Below are positions 1 through 7,965 of a DNA stretch of 36,451 nucleotides, piece by piece. Location of the stretch: the NCBI GenBank assembly GCA_964446285.1, contig CAYUNT010000017.1, forward strand, positions 1 to 36,451, written 5' to 3'. Positions within the stretch are counted from its first letter, which is position 1, and each line of letters opens with the position of its first letter. The notes below the pieces were generated by a model that saw only the letters and a list, made by a program, of their open reading frames with translations, did not search any database and had not been told where the DNA came from. This DNA comes from CAYUNT01 sp964446285 (GTDB taxonomy: Bacteria; Sumerlaeota; Sumerlaeia; SLMS01; CAYUNT01). A program made the position numbers and the translations under genes.

Positions 1-62
1 TTTTGCTCCTTCAGAGCAAATTCAGGGAACAGAATTACGGGAAATTGGTATAAGAATTTGAA

Positions 63-98
63 TACTGGGACCTATGGGACTCATGCGACGTATGGGCA
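63..98. repeat. Degenerate 9-bp tandem repeat, locus 1
   Basis: Four units of nine bases follow each other. The first three end in GAC at 69-71, 78-80 and 87-89, and the fourth is degenerate. The best unit is CTATGGGAC at 72-80. The same unit type recurs at 4199-4248 and, on the opposite strand, at 24621-24654. The rest of the first 323 bases shows no convincing gene. Confidence 0.7.
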
Positions 99-323
99 TT
101 GGTCCCCTATAGCTATGCAAAGCCAGGGGGCGAATAATCTGAACGCAACCCTATCCCAGACAATTCCATCCTTCGCCCGTGGAAATGGCTTTTGACTTGG
201 GAGCATCTCCGCCGTAACGCCTCTCTTTGCCGTTCTGGCCGGTTGCGCAATTTCGGGGGAAATCACCCTGCGCGCAAGGTCAAACGGTGCTTGAATACCG
301 TATGTCTGCCTAACTCGCCGCTC

Positions 324-1867
324 ATGACCGCCAAATCGGCCTCATCCCGCGACCGCCGCGAACTCCAGGAACTCCAAATCCTCCTGGAGATCAGCCGGCT
401 GCTGGATAGCGCGCTCGATTTGCGCGAGGTCATCGCGCCCGTTTTGCAAATCATGCAAGAGCGTCTCGGGATGCTTCGCGGCATCATCACGCTCGTCAAC
501 CGCGACACGGGCGAGATCGTCATCGAAGGCGCCACGGGCATGACGGAAGAAGAGCGCCGCCGCGGCGTGTTCCGGCTGGGCGAGGGCGTGACGGGCAAAG
601 TGGTCGAAACGGGCCGGCCTGTCGTTGTGCCGCGCGTGTCCGAGGAGCCGCGTTTCCTCAACCGCGCCACGGCCTCCGCCGAGCACCTGAGGAAAAAGGA
701 TATTTCATTCATCTGCGTTCCCATTCGCCTGGGCAACGAGGTGATCGGCGCGCTCAGCGTGGACCGGCTTTTTGATGAAAGCGTGGCGTTCGAGGAAGAC
801 GTGCGGCTGCTTTCAATCATCGCCTCACTGATCGCCCAGGCGATGCGTCTGCGCCAGATGGCCCTCGAAGACCGCCGCCGGCTGCTCGAAGAAAATCTGC
901 GCCTTCAGGAAGAATTGAAAGACCGCTTCCACCCGGCGAATCTGATCGGCACATCGAAATCGATGCGCGCGGTATTCGATCTGATCGGGCGCGTATGCCA
1001 GCTCGATACGACCGTCCTCATCCGCGGCGCGAGCGGCACGGGCAAGGAACTCGTGGCGCAGGCAATTCACTACAACAGCCCGCGCGCGACGCGCCCGTTT
1101 ATCAAGGTCAACTGCGCCGCGCTGCCCGAACCGGTGCTCGAAAGCGAACTATTCGGCCACGAAAAGGGGGCATTCACGGGNNNNNNNNNNTGGCCGACAG
1201 CGGGACGATTTTCCTCGATGAAATCGGCGACTTGCCGCCGCAATCGCAAATTCGCCTGTTGCGTGTTTTGCAGGAACGCGAATTCGAGCGCGTTGGCGGA
1301 ACGGAATCAGTCAAAGTGGATGTGCGCGTGCTCGCCGCGACAAACCGCGATCTCGAAGACCTGATCGCGCGCGAAAAATTCCGCTCCGATCTCTATTACC
1401 GCCTGAATGTGTTTCCGATCAGCCTGCCGCCGCTGCGCGAACGCCGCGCGGACATCTTGCTGCTCGCCGATCATTTTGTCGAAAAATTCAGCCGTTCGAG
1501 CAAGAAATCTGTCCTGCGCATCTCGACGCCGGCAATCGACATGCTCATGGCCTATCACTGGCCGGGCAATGTGCGCGAACTCGAAAACTGCATCGAACGC
1601 GCGGTGCTCTTGAGCGACGACGGCGTCATTCACAGTTATCATCTTCCGCCAACACTCCAGACGGCCGAGGCGAGCGGCACGACGCTTACGGGAACGCTGG
1701 AAGAGACGCTCGACCGCGTGGAACGCGAGTTGATTCTGGACGCCTTGAAAAGCGCGCGGGGCAATATGGCCAAGGCGGCGCGCCAGCTCGGAATCAGCGA
1801 GCGTTTGATGGGGCTTCGCGTGCGGAAATTCGGAATTGAACCAAAGCGATTTCGCACGCCGCGGTAG
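324..1867 (+). CDS. NifA/NtrC-like sigma-54-dependent activator, interrupted by an assembly gap
   Basis: This is a transcription activator of sigma-54 RNA polymerase. A GAF-type sensor domain (about residues 20-175) precedes an AAA+ domain with a Walker A motif (GASGTGKE, with Ala where Glu is usual), the ELFGHEKGAFTG loop, Walker B (GTIFLDEIGDLP), the ATNRDL and DLYYRLNVFP motifs, and WPGNVRELENC. The C-terminal helix-turn-helix ends in MGLRVRKFGIEPKRF, which resembles the NifA C-terminus. Ten Ns follow GAFTG, and the reading frame changes across them, so the true gap is not 10 nt. The ATG at 324 is chosen because upstream sequence in the frame does not look like protein; no good ribosome site supports it, so the start is uncertain. 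The amt-glnB genes downstream point to nitrogen control. Whether the organism fixes nitrogen cannot be judged here. Confidence 0.9.
1181..1190. other. Assembly gap (10 N) inside the GAFTGA loop region
   Basis: The upstream frame ends at GGN (GAFTG) and the downstream frame resumes at NTG-GCC-GAC (probably L-A-D). A missing segment that keeps the frame must be 2 modulo 3 long; ten is not. Family spacing (GAFTGA plus about nine residues up to the L/Q-A-D-G/S-G-T motif) predicts roughly 32 missing bases. The Ns are therefore a placeholder and the gene is probably intact. Confidence 0.9.
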
Positions 1868-1881
1868 GTTTTTGGGAGAAT

Positions 1882-1901
1882 CCTACATTTTGGTAGGTTT
1901 T
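1882..1901 (+). terminator. Weak hairpin with T-run after the activator gene
   Basis: CCTAC at 1882-1886 can pair with GTAGG at 1893-1897 and is followed by TTTT. The stem is only five base pairs. The sequence GGTAGGTTTT also occurs directly at 1863-1872, so this may be a repeated binding site rather than a terminator. Confidence 0.3.
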
Positions 1902-1999
1902 CATCTGGCCCCTCCCAGAGAGGTCCTGCTGGAGCGCATCCAGAGATAATCGGCCTGCGAACAGTGTTTTCATACAATCTGACAGGACGGGCGCGCGCA

Positions 2000-2014
2000 T
2001 GGCACGCATTTTGC
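2000..2014 (+). promoter_or_regulatory. Sigma-54 (-24/-12) promoter of amt
   Basis: TGGCACG at 2000-2006, four bases, then TTGC at 2011-2014 match the sigma-54 consensus TGGCACG-N4-TTGC at every fixed position. It lies about 170 bases before the amt start, on the same strand and in the gap between a sigma-54 activator gene and amt. Expected transcription start is near 2025. No TGT-N10-ACA NifA site was found by eye upstream, so the activator's site is unknown. Confidence 0.85.
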
Positions 2015-2185
2015 CTGCAGGCAAGAACGTGCGGATTCATCCGCTGGGGAGGGATACTAGCGAAGTATCGCCGCGCCAGGCGTCCGGCGGACATCGGAAG
2101 AGGCGGTTGCGCTTCGCGCCCCCGCGCCGCATTTTGTTCCGCTACCCGCAATGGATTCCTTGTCTTGTTGTTGAAGGAGATAGGA

Positions 2186-3592
2186 ATGTCGCTCACGCTT
2201 CGCCGCGCCGCGCCCAACAACGTAATGTTGATCTTGTGGATGGTGGCCTTTTTGCCGATGGTTTCCCTCAACGCGCAGGCGCAGCAAACAACCTCTATGG
2301 ATGCCCAAGCCGCCCCGGCGTCGGCGGCCGTTTCCGCACCCGGCTCTGCTGCGGAGGCGGCCGCTGCCACGCCTGGCAAGATCGACACGGGCGACACGGC
2401 ATGGATGATAGTTTCGACTGCACTTGTTATGTTGATGACACCCGGCCTTGCGCTCTTTTACGGCGGCATGGTTAGGCGGAAAAACGTCCTCGCAACGGTA
2501 ATGCAAAGCTTCATCGCGCTGGGCGTCGTTACGGTCCAGTGGTGCATCATCGGCTACACGCTCGCTTTTGGCGGCGATGCCGGCGGCTTAATCGGCGATC
2601 TGAAATACATCTTTCTGCGCGGCGTCGGCCAAGACCCGCTGCCCGGCGCAACGATTCCGCATCTCGTGTTCATGCTCTTTCAGATGATGTTCGCGATCAT
2701 CACGCCCGCGCTCATCACCGGCGCCATCGCCGAACGGTTTAAATTCAAGACCTATCTGATATTTCTCATCCTCTGGTCCACGCTTGTGTATGATCCGCTG
2801 GCGCATTGGGTTTGGGGCGGCGGCTGGATGCAGAGGCTCGGCGCGCTGGATTTCGCGGGCGGCCTGGTGGTCCACATCAGCAGCGGCGTGGCGGCGCTCG
2901 CGGCGGCCTTCGTGGCCGGCAAGCGCCTCGGCCACGGACAGGAAATCATGCGTCCGCACAACCTAACGCTCACGCTGGCCGGAGCGGGATTGTTGTGGTT
3001 CGGGTGGTTTGGGTTCAATGGCGGCAGCGCGCTCACCTCGGGCGGATTGGCGGCTTCGGCTTTCGCGGCCACGCACATCGCGGCGGCGGCGGCGGCGCTC
3101 TCGTGGATGATCGCCGAATGGCAGCACGCGAAAAAACCTACCGTGCTGGGCGCCGCCTCGGGCGCTGTGGCGGGGCTGGTGGCTATTACGCCCGCCTCTG
3201 GGTATGTGGGACCGTTTCCCGCGTTGTTGATTGGGCTGGCGGCGGGCATTGTGTGTTTTTGCGCCGTGAATCTCAAAGCCAAACTGGGCTACGACGACTC
3301 GCTCGATGCCGTCGGAGTGCATGGTGTCGGCGGAACGCTTGGCGCACTGGCCACAGGACTTTTTGCTTCGAAGGCCATCAATGCGGCGGGCGCGGACGGC
3401 TTGTTCTATGGCAATCCTTCGCTGTTCGGAAAGCAACTTCTCACCGTGGGCATCTCCTGGGCCTATTCGTTCATCCTTACAATGATTATCTTGAAGGTTC
3501 TGGATTGGACGATGGGGCTTCGCGTTTCGCATGACGAGGAGCGCGAGGGTCTCGACCTCAGCCAGCACGGAGAAATCGGCTATACGATGTAG
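2186..3592 (+). CDS. amt: Ammonium transporter Amt
   Basis: This is an inner-membrane ammonium channel of the Amt/MEP/Rh family, 468 residues. A cleavable signal-like N-terminus (about residues 1-33, ending near NAQAQ) and an Ala-rich linker precede the transmembrane core starting at DTAWMIVSTALVMLMTPGLALFYGGMV. The two pore histidines are visible in VVHISSGVAAL and VHGVGGTLGAL, and the RPHNLTLTLAGAGLLWFGWFGFN segment is typical. The ATG at 2186 is preceded by GAAGGAGATAGGA, a strong ribosome site; upstream in-frame sequence is not protein-like. A sigma-54 promoter lies at 2000 and glnB follows after 117 bases, the usual pairing in which PII gates Amt. Confidence 0.97.
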   Translation: MSLTLRRAAPNNVMLILWMVAFLPMVSLNAQAQQTTSMDAQAAPASAAVSAPGSAAEAAAATPGKIDTGDTAWMIVSTALVMLMTPGLALFYGGMVRRKNVLATVMQSFIALGVVTVQWCIIGYTLAFGGDAGGLIGDLKYIFLRGVGQDPLPGATIPHLVFMLFQMMFAIITPALITGAIAERFKFKTYLIFLILWSTLVYDPLAHWVWGGGWMQRLGALDFAGGLVVHISSGVAALAAAFVAGKRLGHGQEIMRPHNLTLTLAGAGLLWFGWFGFNGGSALTSGGLAASAFAATHIAAAAAALSWMIAEWQHAKKPTVLGAASGAVAGLVAITPASGYVGPFPALLIGLAAGIVCFCAVNLKAKLGYDDSLDAVGVHGVGGTLGALATGLFASKAINAAGADGLFYGNPSLFGKQLLTVGISWAYSFILTMIILKVLDWTMGLRVSHDEEREGLDLSQHGEIGYTM

Positions 3593-3709
3593 CAAGCGGC
3601 CGTCTCTTTGCGGATTTCACTCAGTTGGCGCGCCACGCGCCGCGCGCCGCCCCCCTCATCTCTCCGCCACTTCTTTTTCCATCCGCTCCGCCCGCCGAAA
3701 GGATTTTCC

Positions 3710-4048
3710 ATGAAACGAATTGAAGCCATCGTCAAACCCTTCAAACTCGACGACGTGAAAAGCGGCCTTACGGAACTGGGCATCCAGGGCATGACCGTCA
3801 CCGAGGTCAAGGGCTTCGGACGCCAAAAAGGCCATGTCGAGTTGTATCGCGGAACCGAATACGCGATTTCCTTTGTTCCAAAAATAAAAATCGAGGTGAT
3901 CGTCCCGGACGATCTCGCGGCGGAAGTCATAGCGGTCATAGAAAAACATGCGAAAACGGGAACGATCGGCGATGGCAAAATTTTTATCTCGCCCGTTGAG
4001 GATGTGGTGCGCATTCGCACGGGCGACCACGGCGAAAGGGCCTTATAA
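3710..4048 (+). CDS. glnB: Nitrogen regulatory protein PII
   Basis: This is a trimeric PII signalling protein of 112 residues, the normal family length. It starts MKRIEAIVKPFKLDDVK, and the T-loop RGTEYAISFVPKIKIE carries Tyr51, the usual uridylylation site. TGTIGDGKIF and the C-terminal VVRIRTGDHGERAL bind ATP/2-oxoglutarate in the family. The start is set by GAAAGGA at 3697-3703, six bases before the ATG. Linkage to amt suggests a GlnK-type role (blocking Amt when ammonium is plentiful) and possibly control of the sigma-54 activator upstream. GlnB and GlnK cannot be separated by sequence alone here. A terminator follows at 4141. Confidence 0.97.
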   Translation: MKRIEAIVKPFKLDDVKSGLTELGIQGMTVTEVKGFGRQKGHVELYRGTEYAISFVPKIKIEVIVPDDLAAEVIAVIEKHAKTGTIGDGKIFISPVEDVVRIRTGDHGERAL

Positions 4049-4140
4049 ACGCCACTTCATACTCAGACCGCCGGCTGCGCATCCGTTTTTGCCGGCGACA
4101 ATTGCGTAGTCCTTATCCTCCCTTCCATTCCTTCCCCATC

Positions 4141-4188
4141 ACAGGATCCCCCGGCCGTTACCCCATGGCGGCCGGGATTCCTGTTTTT
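4141..4188 (+). terminator. Rho-independent terminator after glnB
   Basis: An inverted repeat with arms 4141-4157 and 4169-4184 pairs over about 15 positions with small bulges (outer ACAGGA/TCCTGT, inner GGCCG/CGGCC). An 11-base loop separates the arms and five T's follow at 4184-4188. It ends the amt-glnB unit just before the convergent nadA gene. Confidence 0.85.
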
Positions 4189-4198
4189 AGGAACAGAA

Positions 4199-4248
4199 AG
4201 GACAAAAAAGACCCAAAGGACCTAAAAGACAAAAAGGACGCAAGTGAC
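4199..4248. repeat. Degenerate 9-bp tandem repeat, locus 2
   Basis: GAC recurs at exactly nine-base steps: 4201, 4210, 4219, 4228, 4237 and 4246. The unit is roughly AAARGGACN. It is A-rich on this strand, lies between the convergent glnB and nadA genes, and belongs to the same unit family as 63-98 and 24621-24654. Confidence 0.85.
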
Positions 4249-4269
4249 AACGGCTGGCCGGAGAAAACG

Positions 4270-5523
4270 TCAGCGGTTTTCGAGCATTCGATCAAGCGCC
4301 GCGCGCGACCAGCGAGCCGTCTCGGGATCGACGCGAATCACACGCCACCATCGTTCGGTTTCGGCGGGCGCCTGCTCATTTTGCCCGCCATTCACGCGCC
4401 CCGCCTCGAGCGCTTCGAGCGTTTCGCAAAGCGCCTCGGGCGTGATGCGGAACATCGTCGAACACTGGCACGCAAAAGGCGCGAGGCTTGTGATGAACTG
4501 CTCGGGGTGCCGGTTGCGAAGCCGGTTCACGAGGTGGTGTTCGGTGCCAATTGCCCATTTCGATCCCGGCGCGGCCTTTTCCACCGCCGAAATGATCGCC
4601 TTGGTGGAGCCGGTCAAATCCGCCTGGCGCGCAACCTCGAACATGCATTCGGGGTGCACAATCACGCGGATGCCGGGGACTTTGCTCCGCCAAAACTCCA
4701 GGTTTTCCGGGCGGAAGTTCTGGTGCACGGAACAATGCCCGCGCCACAAAATCACGCGCGCGCGGCGGTATGCGCCTGGCGGATTACCGCCGCCCGGCTC
4801 GTGCGGATCGTAAACAGCCATTTCATCGAGCGGGATGCCCATCGCGAAGGCGGTGTTGCGCCCGAGGTGCTGATCGGGAAAAAACAACACGGCGTCGGCG
4901 CGCTCGAAAGCCCAGCGCAAAATCCGATCGGCGTTGGATGACGTGCAGACGGCGCCGCCGTGGCGCCCGACGAAACCTTTCAGGCTCGCCGCGGAATTTA
5001 TATACGTGACGGGCAAAATCCGGCGCCCCGGCCCCGACGCTCCCGCCACCTCCTCCCAGCATTCCTCGACCTGTTCGATCGCGGCCATGTCGGCCATCGA
5101 ACATCCCGCGCGCGCATCGGGCAGAAGCACGGTCCGCCCGGGCGGCGAAACAATGTCCGCCGTTTCGGCCATGAAATGCACGCCGCAAAAGACAATGTGG
5201 CTGACATCTTTGAGTTCCGAAGCATAGACGGCCAAGTCGAGCGAATCGCCCGCTTTATCAGCAAATTGTATGACTTCGTCGCGCTGGTAATGATGCCCGA
5301 GGATCACTACGCGCCGGCCAAGCCGCGCACGCGCCTCGCGAATGCGTTCAAGCACGGCCTCGTCCACAGGCGCATTGCCCACGAGCGGCGGATTCGACGC
5401 TTCGTCCGCGGCTCCCCGCTGGCCCGCCGCCGCAAACGCCGCTTCCGCCGGCGCCGCCTCGGCCGCCCCGCTTCCGCCTGTGTTTTTTTCTGAAATCAGC
5501 TGGGAATTCCGTCCGAAACTCAT
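4270..5523 (-). CDS. nadA: Quinolinate synthase NadA
   Basis: NadA condenses iminoaspartate with dihydroxyacetone phosphate to quinolinate in NAD synthesis, in the cytoplasm, using a [4Fe-4S] cluster. The product has 417 residues. Family motifs are ILGHHYQRDEVIQFAD, FCGVHFMAETADI, GCSMADM, TYINSAA, FFPDQHLGRNTA, HCSVHQNF, VIVHPECMFEV and GTEHHLVNRL. Likely cluster ligands are Cys113, Cys264 and Cys354. About 50 Ala/Gly-rich residues precede the normal start of the fold. The start ATG at 5523 has AAAGGGA upstream and overlaps the stop of the preceding gene (ATGA), so the two are probably translationally coupled. No nadB or nadC is in the window. Confidence 0.96.
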   Translation of the reverse strand: MSFGRNSQLISEKNTGGSGAAEAAPAEAAFAAAGQRGAADEASNPPLVGNAPVDEAVLERIREARARLGRRVVILGHHYQRDEVIQFADKAGDSLDLAVYASELKDVSHIVFCGVHFMAETADIVSPPGRTVLLPDARAGCSMADMAAIEQVEECWEEVAGASGPGRRILPVTYINSAASLKGFVGRHGGAVCTSSNADRILRWAFERADAVLFFPDQHLGRNTAFAMGIPLDEMAVYDPHEPGGGNPPGAYRRARVILWRGHCSVHQNFRPENLEFWRSKVPGIRVIVHPECMFEVARQADLTGSTKAIISAVEKAAPGSKWAIGTEHHLVNRLRNRHPEQFITSLAPFACQCSTMFRITPEALCETLEALEAGRVNGGQNEQAPAETERWWRVIRVDPETARWSRAALDRMLENR

Positions 5524-6110
5524 TTGATTCCCTTTTGCTCGAAGGAGGCCAGCAGCGAGGCGAAGCGGCTGGGAATGCCCCAAAGGCCTTTGAAACGCCA
5601 GCGGCCATCTTCCATTATCATCTGGATTTCGCTGGTTCCTCTCATGTTTGTGATCCGCAGGACCGCCGATTTTCCGTCCGCCGCGATTTCCGTTTTCTGG
5701 ATGGTGAACGCCTGCGTGGGTCCGTGGCCGCTCAGGAATCGAAATGCCGCGTGAGTTCGTTCGAGTTCATCCGCGCGCGTAAAGCGCCGGTCATCCTGCT
5801 CCAGCCCCATCCAGGCCAGAAATGCGAAATGGTTCTCGGCCCACTTGCGGTCTTCGTTCGAGAACATCTTCAACATGCCGCTCCACAATTCCGGAGTGGG
5901 TTTTTGGGCCGAAGGAGGCAGAAAAGGCAAAATCAGGTCCATGTAGGCCATCATCACCTTGTTTGGCTCTTGCGTATATTCGGGCGGTTTGGGCTTGGCG
6001 ATTTTCATCACGGCCAGAACTACAATGACCACGGGAATCAGCCATGCGATATATCGCAACAGCGTTTTGAGTAAGCGGATCACGTAAGTTTTGACAGCCG
6101 CGATCTTCAT
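5520..6110 (-). CDS. Membrane-anchored protein of unknown function, coupled to nadA
   Basis: The 196-residue product has a basic N-terminus, one hydrophobic segment (about residues 17-36, IAWLIPVVIVVLAVM) and a soluble C-terminal part that should face the periplasm. The C-terminal half (TQAFTIQKTEIAADGKSAVLRI, then MIMEDGRWRFKGLWG) looks like the curved-sheet NTF2/DUF4878-type folds, but I do not recognise a named family. Its stop overlaps the nadA start by four bases, so it is the first gene of a two-gene operon. Nothing in the sequence explains a link with NAD synthesis. Confidence 0.8.
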   Translation of the reverse strand: MKIAAVKTYVIRLLKTLLRYIAWLIPVVIVVLAVMKIAKPKPPEYTQEPNKVMMAYMDLILPFLPPSAQKPTPELWSGMLKMFSNEDRKWAENHFAFLAWMGLEQDDRRFTRADELERTHAAFRFLSGHGPTQAFTIQKTEIAADGKSAVLRITNMRGTSEIQMIMEDGRWRFKGLWGIPSRFASLLASFEQKGIK

Positions 6111-6590
<480 letters not shown>

Positions 6591-6683
6591 CAATTGCGCG
6601 GCCTGCGCTTCCGCCGATCTCGGTGAAGTTTATTTTCCTGGGCAGGATGATGACCGCATAGCTGCCTGCGGGAGGATTGTCCC

Positions 6684-7700
6684 TTGGCCGTTACCATTCG
6701 AGATTTAGCCGCCATGGCCAACACATCCACGGCCACGGTGTCGCGCGTGCTCAGCAACAAGCCCGGCGTGTCCGACGCCAAACGCGAACGAATCCTCATG
6801 CTTGCGCGCAAAGTCGGCTACAGCCCCAACCGCCTGGCGCAAAACCTGGCGCTTCAAAAAAGCCACGTTCTGGGCTTTATCGCCGCCGAACTCACCAATC
6901 CCGTCTATATCGACTTTTTCCGGCGGGTTCAGCGCAAGGTGGTCGAGATGGATTACCAAGTGCTGATCGCCGACTCGGAGCTGAGCCTCGAAAAGGAAGT
7001 GTATAACATCGAGGTCATGCGCCAGCATCGCGCCGAAGGATTGATCATCTTTCCCGTTCACGACTGGCGCATCCACACCAATATCTCGCACTATCTCGAA
7101 CTCAGCCTTCAGAAATTTCCATTTGTCGTTGTGGGCAAACTCTCCGGAGTGAATGGCGACTTCGTCACCACGGAGGAGGTGGAAACCGCCTATTTGCTCA
7201 CGCACCACCTGATCGACCTCGGGCACCGGCGCATTGCGTTTGTCGGCGACGATCCGGAAAACCGATGCGTGCGCGAACGCCTCGAGGGCGTGCGTTGGGC
7301 GCTTCGCGAGGTGGGCGAAACCATTCATCCCGAAAACATCATTCCCTATGAGGATGGATGGGAACGCCAAATGATACAGATGCTCAAGGCGCCCGGACGG
7401 CCCACTGCCATTGTGTTCATGAACGACGTGACCGGCCTGATCGCCTATCGTCCGCTTATGGAAAACGGATTCAAGTTGCCTGAAGATCTGTCGGTTGTGG
7501 CGTTCGGACACAATATCTGGAACCGCCATCTGAAGCCAGCGCTGACAACCACGCATGAACAAAACGACGAGGTGGCGCGCGTGGCCATTGACTTGCTGCT
7601 CAAACGCATCGAGGAGCCCGACCGCCCTACCACGCAATTGCAGGTTTCGCAGGCGATTCATATCCGCGAATCCACTGCTCCGCCGCCGCCGCTGGCCTGA
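6684..7700 (+). CDS. LacI-family transcriptional regulator
   Basis: This is a 338-residue DNA-binding regulator of the LacI/GalR family. The N-terminal helix-turn-helix and hinge read TIRDLAAMANTSTATVSRVLSNKPGVSDAKRERI...GYSPNRLAQNL, followed by the periplasmic-binding-protein-like effector domain (VLGFIAAELTNPVYIDFFRRV; GHRRIAFVGDDPENRCVRERLEGV; PTAIVFMNDVTGLIAY). The start is a TTG at 6684, set by GGGAGG at 6670-6675 and by the homology beginning immediately after it. No sugar-utilisation genes stand next to it, so its ligand and targets are unknown; a 14-bp palindrome at 7819 is a possible operator. Confidence 0.93.
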   Translation: MAVTIRDLAAMANTSTATVSRVLSNKPGVSDAKRERILMLARKVGYSPNRLAQNLALQKSHVLGFIAAELTNPVYIDFFRRVQRKVVEMDYQVLIADSELSLEKEVYNIEVMRQHRAEGLIIFPVHDWRIHTNISHYLELSLQKFPFVVVGKLSGVNGDFVTTEEVETAYLLTHHLIDLGHRRIAFVGDDPENRCVRERLEGVRWALREVGETIHPENIIPYEDGWERQMIQMLKAPGRPTAIVFMNDVTGLIAYRPLMENGFKLPEDLSVVAFGHNIWNRHLKPALTTTHEQNDEVARVAIDLLLKRIEEPDRPTTQLQVSQAIHIRESTAPPPPLA

Positions 7701-7818
7701 CGCCCCGCCTACTCGGCTCGTCAAGAACTCGTCTGCGGGATTCTTCGCCATAAAAATTACGAATCTTTAAGGCCAACTTTGCTTGCCTGGATGGGAGACT
7801 TTTGGATATGAGTTAATG

Positions 7819-7832
7819 TTTGCGCGCGCAAA
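7819..7832. promoter_or_regulatory. 14-bp perfect palindrome, possible operator
   Basis: TTTGCGCGCGCAAA is a perfect palindrome with a central CG, the symmetry LacI-family proteins usually bind. It sits between the LacI-type gene and the kinase gene, 134 bases before the latter's start. The rest of the 265-base interval shows nothing else clear. Confidence 0.3.
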
Positions 7833-7965
7833 AAGCGCGTTTCCGGGGGCGCAGCCGGGCAATTCGCGTAGCGCGCCACCGGCGAAACCGCAGGGACTGC
7901 GCGCTCAATCGCCGGGGCAAAAACGCGCCCCCGCCGCATGTTTTTCAGGAAAGGCTGATTGTCGA

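Noticed and set aside
192..323. In-frame N-terminal extension of the sigma-54 activator starting at a TTG
   Set aside because: Its composition is not like a regulator domain, it has no ribosome site, and family proteins begin close to the GAF domain; the ATG at 324 is preferred.
4102..4941. Long open frame on the + strand opposite nadA
   Set aside because: It is antisense to a certain gene and reads through the terminator and the 9-bp repeat; a GC-rich shadow frame.
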